This document shows, in pieces, positions 1 through 7,596 of a stretch of 37,575 nucleotides of DNA (positions within the stretch are counted from its first letter, which is position 1; each line of letters begins with the position of its first letter). The stretch comes from JAAUQA01 sp036351435 (GTDB lineage Bacteria; Pseudomonadota; Gammaproteobacteria; Competibacterales; Competibacteraceae), in contig JAZBPA010000042.1 in NCBI GenBank assembly GCA_036351435.1, positions 1 through 37,575 on the forward strand. Reading direction: 5' to 3'. Position numbers and translations under genes: made by a program. Below the pieces are notes generated by a model. That model was given only the letters and a program-made list of their open reading frames with translations. It did no database searches and was not told where the DNA came from.

Positions 1-126
1 ATGACCATGCGTTACGCTCATTTAGCACCTGAAAATGTGCGCTCAGCTGTGGATAGACTGGCTGACGGTGGCTACGATTTGGCTACGTTGCCAGACGAAG
101 CGCTGAAAAGCCCTGTAACCGCTTGA
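1..126 (+). CDS. tyrosine recombinase (phage/island integrase), C-terminal fragment cut by window start
   Basis: The first 126 bases read as 41 codons ending in TGA. They hold the C-terminal signature of tyrosine recombinases: MRYAHLAP with the nucleophilic tyrosine at nt 13-15, then a short charged tail. The ATG at position 1 is only an in-frame methionine; the gene surely starts left of the window, since these enzymes are usually 300-400 residues. The stop lies 3 bp from the CCA end of tRNA-Pro, the normal place for an integrase of an element that uses a tRNA 3' end as its attachment site. The element itself would extend leftwards. Whether the full gene is intact cannot be seen. Family assignment is firm; the element type (prophage, ICE or genomic island) is unknown. 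Confidence 0.8.
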   Translation: MTMRYAHLAPENVRSAVDRLADGGYDLATLPDEALKSPVTA

Positions 127-129
127 TTT

Positions 130-206
130 TGGTCGGGGTGAGAGGATTCGAACCTCCGGCCCCTGCCTCCCGAAGGCAGTGCTCTACCAGGCTGAGCTAC
201 ACCCCG
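130..206 (-). tRNA. tRNA-Pro (anticodon CGG)
   Basis: The minus strand folds as a complete 77-nt cloverleaf. The acceptor stem is CGGGGTG paired with CACCCCG, followed by discriminator A and an encoded CCA (130-132). The anticodon arm is CTGCC / TTCGGGA / GGCAG, giving anticodon CGG, and the T loop is TTCGAAT. It reads proline codon CCG. Its 3' end faces the integrase fragment, so the 3' half probably doubles as the attachment site of the neighbouring element and is rebuilt by the element on integration. Confidence 0.96.
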
Positions 207-219
207 AATATGACTGGAT

Positions 220-1188
220 TTAATGCGTGCGGTTAACGGAAAATTCCGCTATGCCGATCAAAGCTTGTTTGTATGAGGAGTCAGGCAATGATTGCAAGGC
301 GCTGATTGCTCGATCAGCTTCCTGTTGCGCAAGCTGAGCAGTGTATGCGATTGCTCCCGTTGTTTCAATAGCTTCTATGACTGAGTCAATATTCTCCCGT
401 GCGCCTTGCTCAATAGCTTGACGAATGAGTTGCGTTTGCGCTGAGGAGCCGTTGCGCATGGCATAGATCAGAGGCAAAGTCGGTTTTCCTTCAGCAAGAT
501 CATCGCCAACATTTTTGCCGATCTCAGCACTAGATTTGCTGTAATCCAGTAGGTCGTCTACCAGTTGAAAAGCCGTACCCAAGTGAACCCCGTAGTTAGC
601 TAGTGCCTGTTCTTCCGAGTTAGGTCGTTCTGCAAGCACGGCACCCAGTTGGGTGGCAGCTTCAAATAACTTCGCGGTTTTACAATAAATCACCTGCATA
701 TAACGCTCTTCGCTAGTATCGGGGTCATTGCAATTCAGCAATTGCATCACTTCCCCTTCAGCAATGGTATTGGTGGTGTTAGCGAGAATATCCATCACTC
801 GCAGGCTACCTATGTCGACCATCATTTGAAATGAACGGGAATACAGGAAATCACCCACCAGCACACTAGCTTCATTACCCCATACAGCGTTTGCGGTATC
901 TCGCCCACGGCGCAGATCAGAGGCATCAACTACGTCATCATGCAGCAGCGTTGCAGTGTGAATAAATTCGATGATAGCTGCAGCATCAACATGTCTATCT
1001 CCAGCGTAATTGCAGGCACGGGCTGCCAGTAAGACCAAGACAGGGCGTAGGCGTTTACCGCCACTATTGACGATATATGCGCTGATCTGATTGATCAACG
1101 CCACTTCGGAGCGTAATTGCTGATGAATCAATTGATTGACGGCTTGCATATCCTCCTTGAGCAAGGCACGGACTGCTTGAATATCCAT
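220..1188 (-). CDS. ispB: octaprenyl diphosphate synthase (polyprenyl synthetase)
   Basis: This 322-residue trans-isoprenyl diphosphate synthase elongates farnesyl diphosphate with isopentenyl diphosphate to make the ubiquinone side chain. The first aspartate-rich motif DDVVD is at residues 84-88, the second DDLLD at 211-215, and the GGKRLRP substrate-binding motif at about 43-49. Length and sequence follow Escherichia coli IspB throughout. The reading frame is open a further 53 codons upstream (to 1347), but that stretch is low-complexity and unlike the family, so the start MDIQAV at 1188 is preferred; no strong ribosome binding site decides it. The usual gammaproteobacterial neighbours rplU-rpmA are not here. 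It fits with ubiE, ubiJ and ubiB further along the window. Confidence 0.95.
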   Translation of the reverse strand: MDIQAVRALLKEDMQAVNQLIHQQLRSEVALINQISAYIVNSGGKRLRPVLVLLAARACNYAGDRHVDAAAIIEFIHTATLLHDDVVDASDLRRGRDTANAVWGNEASVLVGDFLYSRSFQMMVDIGSLRVMDILANTTNTIAEGEVMQLLNCNDPDTSEERYMQVIYCKTAKLFEAATQLGAVLAERPNSEEQALANYGVHLGTAFQLVDDLLDYSKSSAEIGKNVGDDLAEGKPTLPLIYAMRNGSSAQTQLIRQAIEQGARENIDSVIEAIETTGAIAYTAQLAQQEADRAISALQSLPDSSYKQALIGIAEFSVNRTH

Positions 1189-1371
1189 CGAATTAACGGT
1201 TCTCGGTGATTGACTTTTTGGGTCGCGCATCAGTGTCGTGTAATGAAAAGCTGGGTTGTCGCTGTTCCATGTCTGTTGTGTAGGCCAGTGTTGAGTAGAG
1301 ATAGAAAAAAAACTGTTAGAGCTAGCCGATTGTGGCCTTTTAAGCAATTAACAACTGCAGGGTCAGTGGGG

Positions 1372-2220
1372 TTACCGCCTTTGCCCTTCTGTCGACGCGG
1401 CCCGGCGTAATAATCCGTCTAAAACCCGGTAAGGCAATAAGCGTCGCAAGGCGGCAAATAGATAAGTCGGTACCGTTACTGAATATCGAATCCGCGGACG
1501 GGAACTCTCCAGCGCATGGATCACCCGCTTCAGTACCGCTTCGGGCAGTAGTGTGAATGGCGCCGCTGGTCCCTGCACCGTCAAGCGTCGTTCCATCGCT
1601 TCGTATTTCTCCAGGTGCACACTGCTGGTTTTGTCGATATTGCGCTGATAAGCGGCATAGGCATTGTCTCGAAAAAGGCTGAGAATAGGACCGGGTTCAA
1701 TCAGCGATATATGAATCCCGGTTCCCGCAAGCTCTAAACGTAAGGTATCTGTCAAGCCTTCCAGGGCGAATTTGCTGGCATTATAAGCTCCCCGGTACGG
1801 CATGGCCACTAAACCCAATACGGAACTATTCTGAATGATGCGACCGTGGCCTTGGCGACGCATGACTGGCAGTATTTGATTGGTCAGTTCCTGGGTGCCG
1901 AATAGGTTCGTCTCGAATTGTTCACGCAACACCGCCCGGCTTAAGTCTTCGACCGCACCGGGTTGACCATAGGCGCCGTTATTGAACAGTGCATCCAGAG
2001 TTCCCTCGGTTCGATTCAACACTTCGGCGACGGCATTTTGAATGGAGGTTGAATCGGCCAGATCCAAAGGCAGGCTTTCCAATCCTTCGCTAACCAGGCG
2101 TTCCACGTCGCCCGGTTGGCGGGCCGTGGCGAAAACACGATAGCCACGCTGGCGCAGGCCGCGCGCAACGCACAAGCCAATCCCTGACGAACAGCCGGTT
2201 ATCAAAATAGATTTAGCCAT
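1372..2220 (-). CDS. short-chain dehydrogenase/reductase (SDR family)
   Basis: This is a 282-residue classical SDR oxidoreductase of unknown substrate. The Rossmann motif TGCSSGIG lies at residues 8-15, NNG of the NNAG-type motif at 80-82, a catalytic serine at 132-133, and the YxxxK pair at Tyr146 and Lys150. The start MAKSILITG at 2220 puts the nucleotide motif at its usual distance from the N terminus. A GTG 14 codons upstream (2262) is also in frame but gives an atypical extension. The ATARQ sequence after the second strand hints at NADP(H) preference, which is inference. It reads in the same direction as ispB with about 180 bp between them, so a shared transcript is possible but not shown. 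Confidence 0.9.
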   Translation of the reverse strand: MAKSILITGCSSGIGLCVARGLRQRGYRVFATARQPGDVERLVSEGLESLPLDLADSTSIQNAVAEVLNRTEGTLDALFNNGAYGQPGAVEDLSRAVLREQFETNLFGTQELTNQILPVMRRQGHGRIIQNSSVLGLVAMPYRGAYNASKFALEGLTDTLRLELAGTGIHISLIEPGPILSLFRDNAYAAYQRNIDKTSSVHLEKYEAMERRLTVQGPAAPFTLLPEAVLKRVIHALESSRPRIRYSVTVPTYLFAALRRLLPYRVLDGLLRRAASTEGQRR

Positions 2221-2291
2221 GGTTTCAAGAAACGAGTTAAAGGTTGGTAGAATGCGGGTCACTATAACCGGACCGGGAGCGCAGTGTCTTG

Positions 2292-3104
2292 ATGAATGCC
2301 TACTTTCCCCAACGCATCGTCTGTATGACCGAAGAGACTACCGAGGCGCTTTATCTGTTGGGTGAGCAGGATCGGATTGTCGGTATTTCCGGATACACCG
2401 TGCGGCCACCGCAGGCGCGTCGTGAAAAACCGCGCATTTCGGCGTTTACTCATGCCAATATCAAAAAAATTTTAGCCCTGTCGCCGGATTTAGCCTTAGG
2501 GTTTTCCGATTTGCAAGCTGATATAGCAGCGCAATTGATCCGTGAGGGCATCGCCGTACATCTGTTCAACCAACGATCCGTGCAAGGGATTCTGGATATG
2601 ATTTTGGTGCTCGGTTCAATGGTAGGGGCCTATGCACGTACTCAGGCGTTGTTACAAGACTTGACTAAACGGTTAGAGAGTGTCCGCCATAACCGTCCTA
2701 CTTTGGGCCGACGGCCACGAGTGTATTTCGAGGAATGGGATAAACCCCGTATCAGCGGTATTCGCTGGGTATCGGAGTTGATTGAAATTGCCGGCGGTGA
2801 GGAGTGTTTCCCGGAACGTGCCGTGCAACCGTTGGCTCGCGATCGGATTATTGCAGAGGATAGCGAAATCATTGACCGGCAACCGGATATCATCATTGGT
2901 TCTTGGTGCGGCAAGAAATTTCGCCCTGACCATGTGCGCGAACGTCCCGGTTGGGAAGCGATACCGGCAGTTCACACCGGACAGCTGCATGAAATCAAAT
3001 CTGCGCTGATCTTGCAACCTGGTCCCGCTGCTCTGACCGACGGCTTGACAGCGCTGCAAACCATCATCCAACACTGGTATGCCGAGCAACAGGTGTCCGC
3101 ATGA
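2292..3104 (+). CDS. BtuF-like cobalamin/iron-siderophore-type substrate-binding protein without signal peptide
   Basis: This 270-residue protein follows the class III periplasmic binding fold of BtuF/FhuD proteins. An N-terminal lobe (about 1-115) carries the typical QRIVCMTEETTEAL and LSPDLALG segments. A linking helix runs to about 140, and a C-terminal lobe carries VYFEEWDKP and IAGGEECF. The family is normally exported, yet this protein begins directly with the mature fold (MNAYFPQRIV) and has neither signal peptide nor lipobox. An in-frame TTG at 2289 adds one residue and changes nothing. The stop overlaps the start of the next gene in ATGA, implying translational coupling to the DsbA-like protein. 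No ABC permease or ATPase is nearby, so a cytoplasmic binding or chaperone role is possible; the ligand is unknown. Confidence 0.82.
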   Translation: MNAYFPQRIVCMTEETTEALYLLGEQDRIVGISGYTVRPPQARREKPRISAFTHANIKKILALSPDLALGFSDLQADIAAQLIREGIAVHLFNQRSVQGILDMILVLGSMVGAYARTQALLQDLTKRLESVRHNRPTLGRRPRVYFEEWDKPRISGIRWVSELIEIAGGEECFPERAVQPLARDRIIAEDSEIIDRQPDIIIGSWCGKKFRPDHVRERPGWEAIPAVHTGQLHEIKSALILQPGPAALTDGLTALQTIIQHWYAEQQVSA

Positions 3105-3727
3105 ACTCAGTCCCAGAGCTCATCTATATTGCTGATGCCATGTGCTCATGGTGCTGGGGCTTTGTGCCGGTTATGGACAAACTGCGCGAAGATTTTATAT
3201 CGCAACTGAGCTTCCGACTGGTTATGGGTGGTTTGCGTCCAGGTGATGCAGCTGTTCCGATGGATGCAGAGATGAAAACCCATCTGCGTACCCACTGGCA
3301 AGCCGTCGAAGCTCGCTCAGGACAAGCTTTTTCCTGGGATTGGCTGGATCGCGAAGGCTTTGTCTATGATACCGAACCGGCCGCACGTGCCGTGGTGGCG
3401 GTACGGCGTTTGGCACCAACGCGAGAATATGAATTCTTCCACGCCACGCAGGCGGCGTTTTATGCCTTTGGTAGAGATGTCACTCAGGAGAATGTCTTGA
3501 TGAGTTTGGCAATCGAAACCGGTTTGGATGCGCAAGAGTTTCGCCTTTGCTATCGGGAAAACAATACGTTAAGCATGACCCATGCTGATTTTCGGCTTAC
3601 CCAAGAACTTGGCGTGCATGGATTTCCTTCAGTGCTATTACGGGACGCTGACAAACTAACCTCTGTTGCTCAGGGTTATTTGCCTTATGAGCGGTTGGAA
3701 CCGGTGTTGCGGGGATTGCTGAGTTAA
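3101..3727 (+). CDS. cytoplasmic DsbA-family thioredoxin-fold protein (CSWC active site)
   Basis: This 208-residue DsbA-like protein has a thioredoxin-fold start (ELIYIADAMCSWCWGF), with the CxxC pair at Cys15 and Cys18, an all-helical insert, and a cis-proline at Pro176 (GVHGFPS). The motif fits the predicted protein-disulfide isomerase group COG3531. There is no signal peptide, so unlike DsbA it should act in the cytoplasm, perhaps as a reductase, isomerase or glutathione-dependent enzyme. Its ATG overlaps the stop of the BtuF-like gene (3101-3104). Its TAA shares the four bases TTAA (3724-3727) with the stop of convergent mobB. The specific substrate is not predictable. Confidence 0.85.
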   Translation: MNSVPELIYIADAMCSWCWGFVPVMDKLREDFISQLSFRLVMGGLRPGDAAVPMDAEMKTHLRTHWQAVEARSGQAFSWDWLDREGFVYDTEPAARAVVAVRRLAPTREYEFFHATQAAFYAFGRDVTQENVLMSLAIETGLDAQEFRLCYRENNTLSMTHADFRLTQELGVHGFPSVLLRDADKLTSVAQGYLPYERLEPVLRGLLS

Positions 3728-4260
3728 CGCACAGTATTGAGCCAGGATACGATAAAATCAGCGATCATGGACGGATCATTCAACTCCAACAGCGGTACGG
3801 ACAGGTCCCAAGCCAGTGGTTCATCGGTAGCCACGGCGATAATGTTAGAATCCTGTGCGCAGAGCAGCGGATGACCCAGTCGGGGTCGATGCAGTTCGAG
3901 CTTGGGAATGGTAACGGCTTTATACCCTTCAAGCAGAATAAGATCAGCCTCCTCGCCCAAGCGATGTACGGATTCCTCCCAGTTTGGCCTAGCAGTGTGG
4001 CGTATTCGTAACACGGTTCGATTTGCCGAGGCGATCAAGGTTTGCACCGCACCGGCATGATGCAACATATAGCTATCCTTGCCGGGCTTATCAATTTCGC
4101 AGGGGTGGTGGCTGTGTTTGAGGACAGCCGGTCGCACCCCGTGCTGGCGTAACATAGGCAGCAAGTGGATCAATAAGGTGGTTTTGCCGACACCGCTGTA
4201 AGCGGCTAAACCAAGTACGGGGCAGGAAAAAGATGGCATCGATAATGGACTGCTGTACAT
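3724..4260 (-). CDS. mobB: molybdopterin-guanine dinucleotide biosynthesis adaptor MobB
   Basis: This 178-residue P-loop GTP-binding protein assists MobA in attaching GMP to molybdopterin, giving the bis-MGD cofactor of DMSO-reductase-type enzymes. The Walker A motif AYSGVGKT is at about residues 20-27. The conserved HSHHPCEIDKPGKDSY block and LILLEGYK follow, both hallmarks of MobB. Possible starts are TTG at 4275, ATG at 4260 and ATG at 4239; none has a clear ribosome binding site, and 4260 is chosen as the first ATG. E. coli MobB begins close to the P-loop, which would favour 4239. The usual partner mobA is not in the window. The gene is divergent from dsbC and convergent with the DsbA-like gene. 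Confidence 0.92.
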   Translation of the reverse strand: MYSSPLSMPSFSCPVLGLAAYSGVGKTTLLIHLLPMLRQHGVRPAVLKHSHHPCEIDKPGKDSYMLHHAGAVQTLIASANRTVLRIRHTARPNWEESVHRLGEEADLILLEGYKAVTIPKLELHRPRLGHPLLCAQDSNIIAVATDEPLAWDLSVPLLELNDPSMIADFIVSWLNTVR

Positions 4261-4356
4261 CTGGCTGTTGGTCAACGGACTAGCGGAACTACCCTAAATC
4301 GGTCTAATCTGAATCTATTAATCATTCAATCTTTTCCCAACTCAGGATATATCCCC

Positions 4357-5082
4357 ATGATGCGAAATGTGTTGTTGGCTTTTATAGCCATGTTCCTCGT
4401 TCCTGTGGCTCTCGCTGCGGATCCCGTCGAGCCGAATTTAACCAAACTGCAAAAGGCGATCGGGGACGTCGTGCCTGACTCTGTCAGTCCCACCGCTGTA
4501 CCCGGAATATACGAAGTGTTGATAGGTTCGCAAATCCTTTACCTGAGCGAGGACGGTGGATTCGTTTTCCAAGGCGAATTAATCGATTTGGGTAATCAAG
4601 CCAATCTGACCGCAGATCGTCGTAATGGCCTGCGCGCCAAGGCGATTGATGCTGTGGGAGAGGATAACATGGTAATCTTTGCTCCGGATGGCAAGTCGCA
4701 ACATACCGTCAGCATTTTCACCGATATTGATTGCGGTTACTGCCGTCAATTGCATCGCCAGATTGCGGATTATACTGAGCGCGGTATCACTGTAAGGTAC
4801 TTGATGTTTCCGCGGGCCGGCGTCGACTCCGAGTCTTATAAAAAAGCCGTGTCAGTGTGGTGTTCGGAGAATCGTAAAGATGCCATGACACGCGCCAAAG
4901 CTGGCGAGGAAATCGAACCCAAGTCCTGTGATAATCCGGTCGAGCAACAATTCGCCTTGGGCTCAGATTTGGGCGTGCGCGGTACCCCCAGCATCATTCT
5001 GGAAAGTGGCGAAATGGTGCCCGGCTATGTGCCGGCGGATCGCTTAGCCCAGTTGTTGAATGAGGATGGTAACAACAATTAA
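4357..5082 (+). CDS. dsbC: periplasmic thiol:disulfide interchange protein DsbC
   Basis: This 241-residue disulfide isomerase repairs wrong disulfides in exported proteins and is normally kept reduced by DsbD. A signal peptide covers residues 1-20 (hydrophobic core LLAFIAMFLVPVALA, cleavage after ALA). An N-terminal dimerisation domain covers about 25-85. The thioredoxin-like domain has active site CGYC at residues 126-129 and a later cis-proline in GVRGTPS. Two further cysteines (WCSE and KSCDN) match the structural disulfide of DsbC. An AGGA ribosome binding site at 4344-4347 fits the start. It sits divergent from mobB in an 80-bp gap that should hold both promoters. Confidence 0.94.
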   Translation: MMRNVLLAFIAMFLVPVALAADPVEPNLTKLQKAIGDVVPDSVSPTAVPGIYEVLIGSQILYLSEDGGFVFQGELIDLGNQANLTADRRNGLRAKAIDAVGEDNMVIFAPDGKSQHTVSIFTDIDCGYCRQLHRQIADYTERGITVRYLMFPRAGVDSESYKKAVSVWCSENRKDAMTRAKAGEEIEPKSCDNPVEQQFALGSDLGVRGTPSIILESGEMVPGYVPADRLAQLLNEDGNNN

Positions 5083-5162
5083 GTTTGGCTGTGGTAAATA
5101 TCGTTGCCGACTCGAAGGTATCAGGGGGCTTGTCCCGAAGTTATCGTTGTATCTTGCAAGTG

Positions 5163-5174
5163 CTGTCATGACAG
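5163..5174. promoter_or_regulatory. perfect 12-bp palindrome upstream of nrdR
   Basis: CTGTCATGACAG is a perfect dyad lying 57 bp before the nrdR start, in the 149-bp gap after dsbC. It could be an operator half-turn pair for a dimeric regulator. It does not match the NrdR box I know, and a 12-bp palindrome can arise by chance, so this is a weak call. Confidence 0.25.
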
Positions 5175-5231
5175 AATGGGTAAGTCCTGGTAGTATTTCC
5201 GCTTTTAACTAGTAGCGCGAGCGAAGGCACC

Positions 5232-5714
5232 ATGCATTGTCCCTTTTGTGCGACGATTGATACCCGAGTCGTCGATTCTCGGCTGTCCCCGGAAGGTGAT
5301 CGGGTACGACGGCGGCGAGAATGCAGTCAATGCGGTGCGCGGTTTACGACCTATGAAGTGGCCGAACTGGGTTTGCCCTGGATTATTAAACGTGATGGTC
5401 GCCGCGAGGCGTTCAATGAGAACAAGCTTCGCGCCGGCATGTTACGGGCGTTGGAAAAGCGCCCGGTCAGCGCCGAACAGGTAGAAGCGCTCATGCAGCA
5501 GATCAAAAATCGCGCCCGTGGCAGCGGTGAGCGAGAGTTGCATTCCCGTCAGCTAGGCGAGTGGGCAATGGCAGAATTACGTGACCTGGATCCGGTCGCC
5601 TATGTTCGTTTCGCTTCGGTTTACCGCAGTTTTCAGGACATCAACGCTTTCCGCGAAGAAATTGAGCGGCTACAGAACGCATCTCCAGGCGGATCTGCCG
5701 CCTCTTCGGATTGA
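5232..5714 (+). CDS. nrdR: transcriptional repressor NrdR
   Basis: This 160-residue repressor of ribonucleotide reductase genes senses nucleotides. The N-terminal zinc ribbon has cysteines at 3, 6, 31 and 34 (CPFC and CSQC). An ATP-cone domain covers about 49-139 and contains VIKRDGRRE-type sequence (here IIKRDGRREAFNENK), which binds ATP or dATP. The length is typical. It heads the riboflavin cluster, a common gammaproteobacterial arrangement, and its stop is followed by ribD within 33 bp. A GAAGG ribosome binding site lies just upstream. No nrd gene is in the window, so its targets are elsewhere. Confidence 0.97.
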   Translation: MHCPFCATIDTRVVDSRLSPEGDRVRRRRECSQCGARFTTYEVAELGLPWIIKRDGRREAFNENKLRAGMLRALEKRPVSAEQVEALMQQIKNRARGSGERELHSRQLGEWAMAELRDLDPVAYVRFASVYRSFQDINAFREEIERLQNASPGGSAASSD

Positions 5715-5746
5715 TCGGCTTTGGTCCGATAGTCTTGTCTAACTTC

Positions 5747-6883
5747 ATGGCTGACGCCCGCGATCACTACTACATGACCCGCGCCTTGGTGCTGGCCCGC
5801 CAGGGGTTGTACAGCACTGATCCGAACCCGCGAGTCGGTTGCGTGCTGGTTAAAGACGATCAAATCGTTGGTGAAGGTTGGCATGTCCGCGCCGGGGAAG
5901 CGCATGCCGAAATCAATGCCTTGGATATGGCTGGCTCCCAAGCCAATGGGGCAACCGTATACGTCACGTTGGAGCCTTGTTGTCATCACGGCCGCACGTC
6001 GCCTTGTACCGATGCCTTGCTGGATGCGGGTGTCACACGGGTAGTCGCAGCCATGGAGGACCCCAATCCCCAAGTGACCGGGCGGGGGTTGGCGCAATTG
6101 CAAGCCGCCGGGGTGATCGTCGAATGTGGGTTACTGGCTGCAGAAGCGGCGGCGTTGAATCCGGGCTTTATCCAGCGCATGCAACGAAGCAGACCCTGGG
6201 TGCGTTGCAAACTGGCTATGAGTTTGGATGGTCGTACGGCGCTGGCCTCTGGGGAAAGCCAATGGATTACCGGCGCTGCGGCACGATTAGATGTGCACCG
6301 ATTGAGGGCTCGTAGTTCAGCCATCATGACCGGTGTGGCTACAGTATTAGCCGATGATCCGAGTCTAAACGTCCGTTTACCGGAAGAAGTGGATCGCCAA
6401 CCACTACGCGTTATTCTTGACCCCGAGTTGAGAACCCCACCGACCGCCCACACCTTGACCTTAGCAGGGCAAGTATTGATTTTTACCGCAGTAGCGGAAG
6501 CCCGCTATTATGCTCCGTTGCAAGAAGCGGGGGCTGACATCCAGGTATTGCCCCGTCATGCCGACGGCCTACCGTTACCCGCTGTGCTAGCCGAATTGGC
6601 GCGGCGGGAAATCAACGAAGTGCATCTGGAATGCGGTGCCACCTTAGCCGGTGCGCTCACTCATGCGGGTTTGTTGGATGAGTTGATTGTTTACCTAGCG
6701 CCTTGTTTGTTGGGCGATAGTGCCCGCGGGTTGCTGCATTTACCGGAATTGAGCCGCATGAGTGAGCGCATTACGCTAGACATCGCCGATATTCGGGCAG
6801 TCGGCCAAGATTGGCGCATAACCGCTTATCCCGTTAGGCAGCATACATCGATTCTGGAACTGCCCAATGGAACGACTGACTGA
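5747..6883 (+). CDS. ribD: bifunctional diaminohydroxyphosphoribosylaminopyrimidine deaminase / 5-amino-6-(5-phosphoribosylamino)uracil reductase
   Basis: This 378-residue enzyme catalyses the second and third steps of riboflavin synthesis. The N-terminal deaminase domain (about 1-145) carries the zinc site HAE at residues 53-55 and PCCHHGRTSPC at 77-87. The C-terminal NADPH-dependent reductase domain (about 150-370) includes KLAMSLDGRTAL and GESQWITG. The start MADARDHYYM at 5747 matches family length; the frame is open back to a TTG at 5711 overlapping the nrdR stop, but that extension has no family support. It probably belongs to one operon with nrdR and the later rib genes. Confidence 0.97.
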   Translation: MADARDHYYMTRALVLARQGLYSTDPNPRVGCVLVKDDQIVGEGWHVRAGEAHAEINALDMAGSQANGATVYVTLEPCCHHGRTSPCTDALLDAGVTRVVAAMEDPNPQVTGRGLAQLQAAGVIVECGLLAAEAAALNPGFIQRMQRSRPWVRCKLAMSLDGRTALASGESQWITGAAARLDVHRLRARSSAIMTGVATVLADDPSLNVRLPEEVDRQPLRVILDPELRTPPTAHTLTLAGQVLIFTAVAEARYYAPLQEAGADIQVLPRHADGLPLPAVLAELARREINEVHLECGATLAGALTHAGLLDELIVYLAPCLLGDSARGLLHLPELSRMSERITLDIADIRAVGQDWRITAYPVRQHTSILELPNGTTD

Positions 6884-6920
6884 TAATTTAGTGATTTTCT
6901 AACACGGGCTAACTCACAGC

Positions 6921-7577
6921 ATGTTTACCGGTATTATCGAAGCGGTCGGCCAGGTGATCGCGCAAGAACCACGCGGGGTGGATATGCGATTGCATATTGG
7001 CACAGGCAAACTCGACCTCAGCGAGGCCAATCTCGGCGACAGCATCGCCGTTAGCGGTGTATGTTTGACAGCCACCACGCTTACTGATAGAGGGTTTTGG
7101 GCCGATGTGTCGGTCGAAACGCTGGAGCGGACGGTGTTGGGTGGCGCAACACCTGGTACAACGGTGAACCTCGAACGAGCGTTGACATTAAGCACCCGAC
7201 TCGGCGGCCATTTGGTCAGCGGTCATGTCGATGGTATCGGCAGTGTCACCGCGTATCATCAGGATGGACGGTCTTGGCGATTGCAGATTCAAGCACCCGA
7301 CTCACTAGCACGTTATATCGCCGAGAAGGGCTCGGTCTGTGTTGACGGCGTCAGTCTCACGGTGAATCAAGTGGCTGGCGCGTTGTTTACGCTTAACATC
7401 GTTCCGCATACCTTGCAGGAAACAACCCTCGCCGATTATCGAGTGGGTCGTCAGGTTAACTTGGAAGTCGATCTGATCGCCCGTTATCTGGAACGCCTGC
7501 TCTTGGGTGAACGAGCGGCTAACCCAACAGGTGGCCAGTTGTCGGAGCAGTTACTGCGGGAACGGGGATTTTTGTAA
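6921..7577 (+). CDS. ribE: riboflavin synthase alpha subunit
   Basis: This 218-residue enzyme dismutates two 6,7-dimethyl-8-ribityllumazine molecules into riboflavin and a pyrimidinedione. Two tandem lumazine-binding repeats are visible. The first starts MFTGIIEAVG and contains GDSIAVSGVCLT; the second contains GHVDGIG and VDGVSLTVN. The C-terminal helix drives trimerisation. The length is normal. It lies 37 bp after ribD and 19 bp before the next gene. Many gammaproteobacterial annotations call this ribC; ribE is used here. Confidence 0.96.
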   Translation: MFTGIIEAVGQVIAQEPRGVDMRLHIGTGKLDLSEANLGDSIAVSGVCLTATTLTDRGFWADVSVETLERTVLGGATPGTTVNLERALTLSTRLGGHLVSGHVDGIGSVTAYHQDGRSWRLQIQAPDSLARYIAEKGSVCVDGVSLTVNQVAGALFTLNIVPHTLQETTLADYRVGRQVNLEVDLIARYLERLLLGERAANPTGGQLSEQLLRERGFL

Positions 7578-7596
7578 CGCTGCGGCGAACACGTTT

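Noticed and set aside
1189..1347. 53-residue N-terminal extension of IspB
   Set aside because: The frame is open but the sequence is Ser/Gln/Pro-rich, unlike any IspB, and the family start MDIQAV lies at 1188.
5083..5231. FMN riboswitch ahead of the riboflavin operon
   Set aside because: I looked for the conserved FMN-aptamer segments here and before ribB and did not find them; the gaps inside the rib cluster are under 50 bp.
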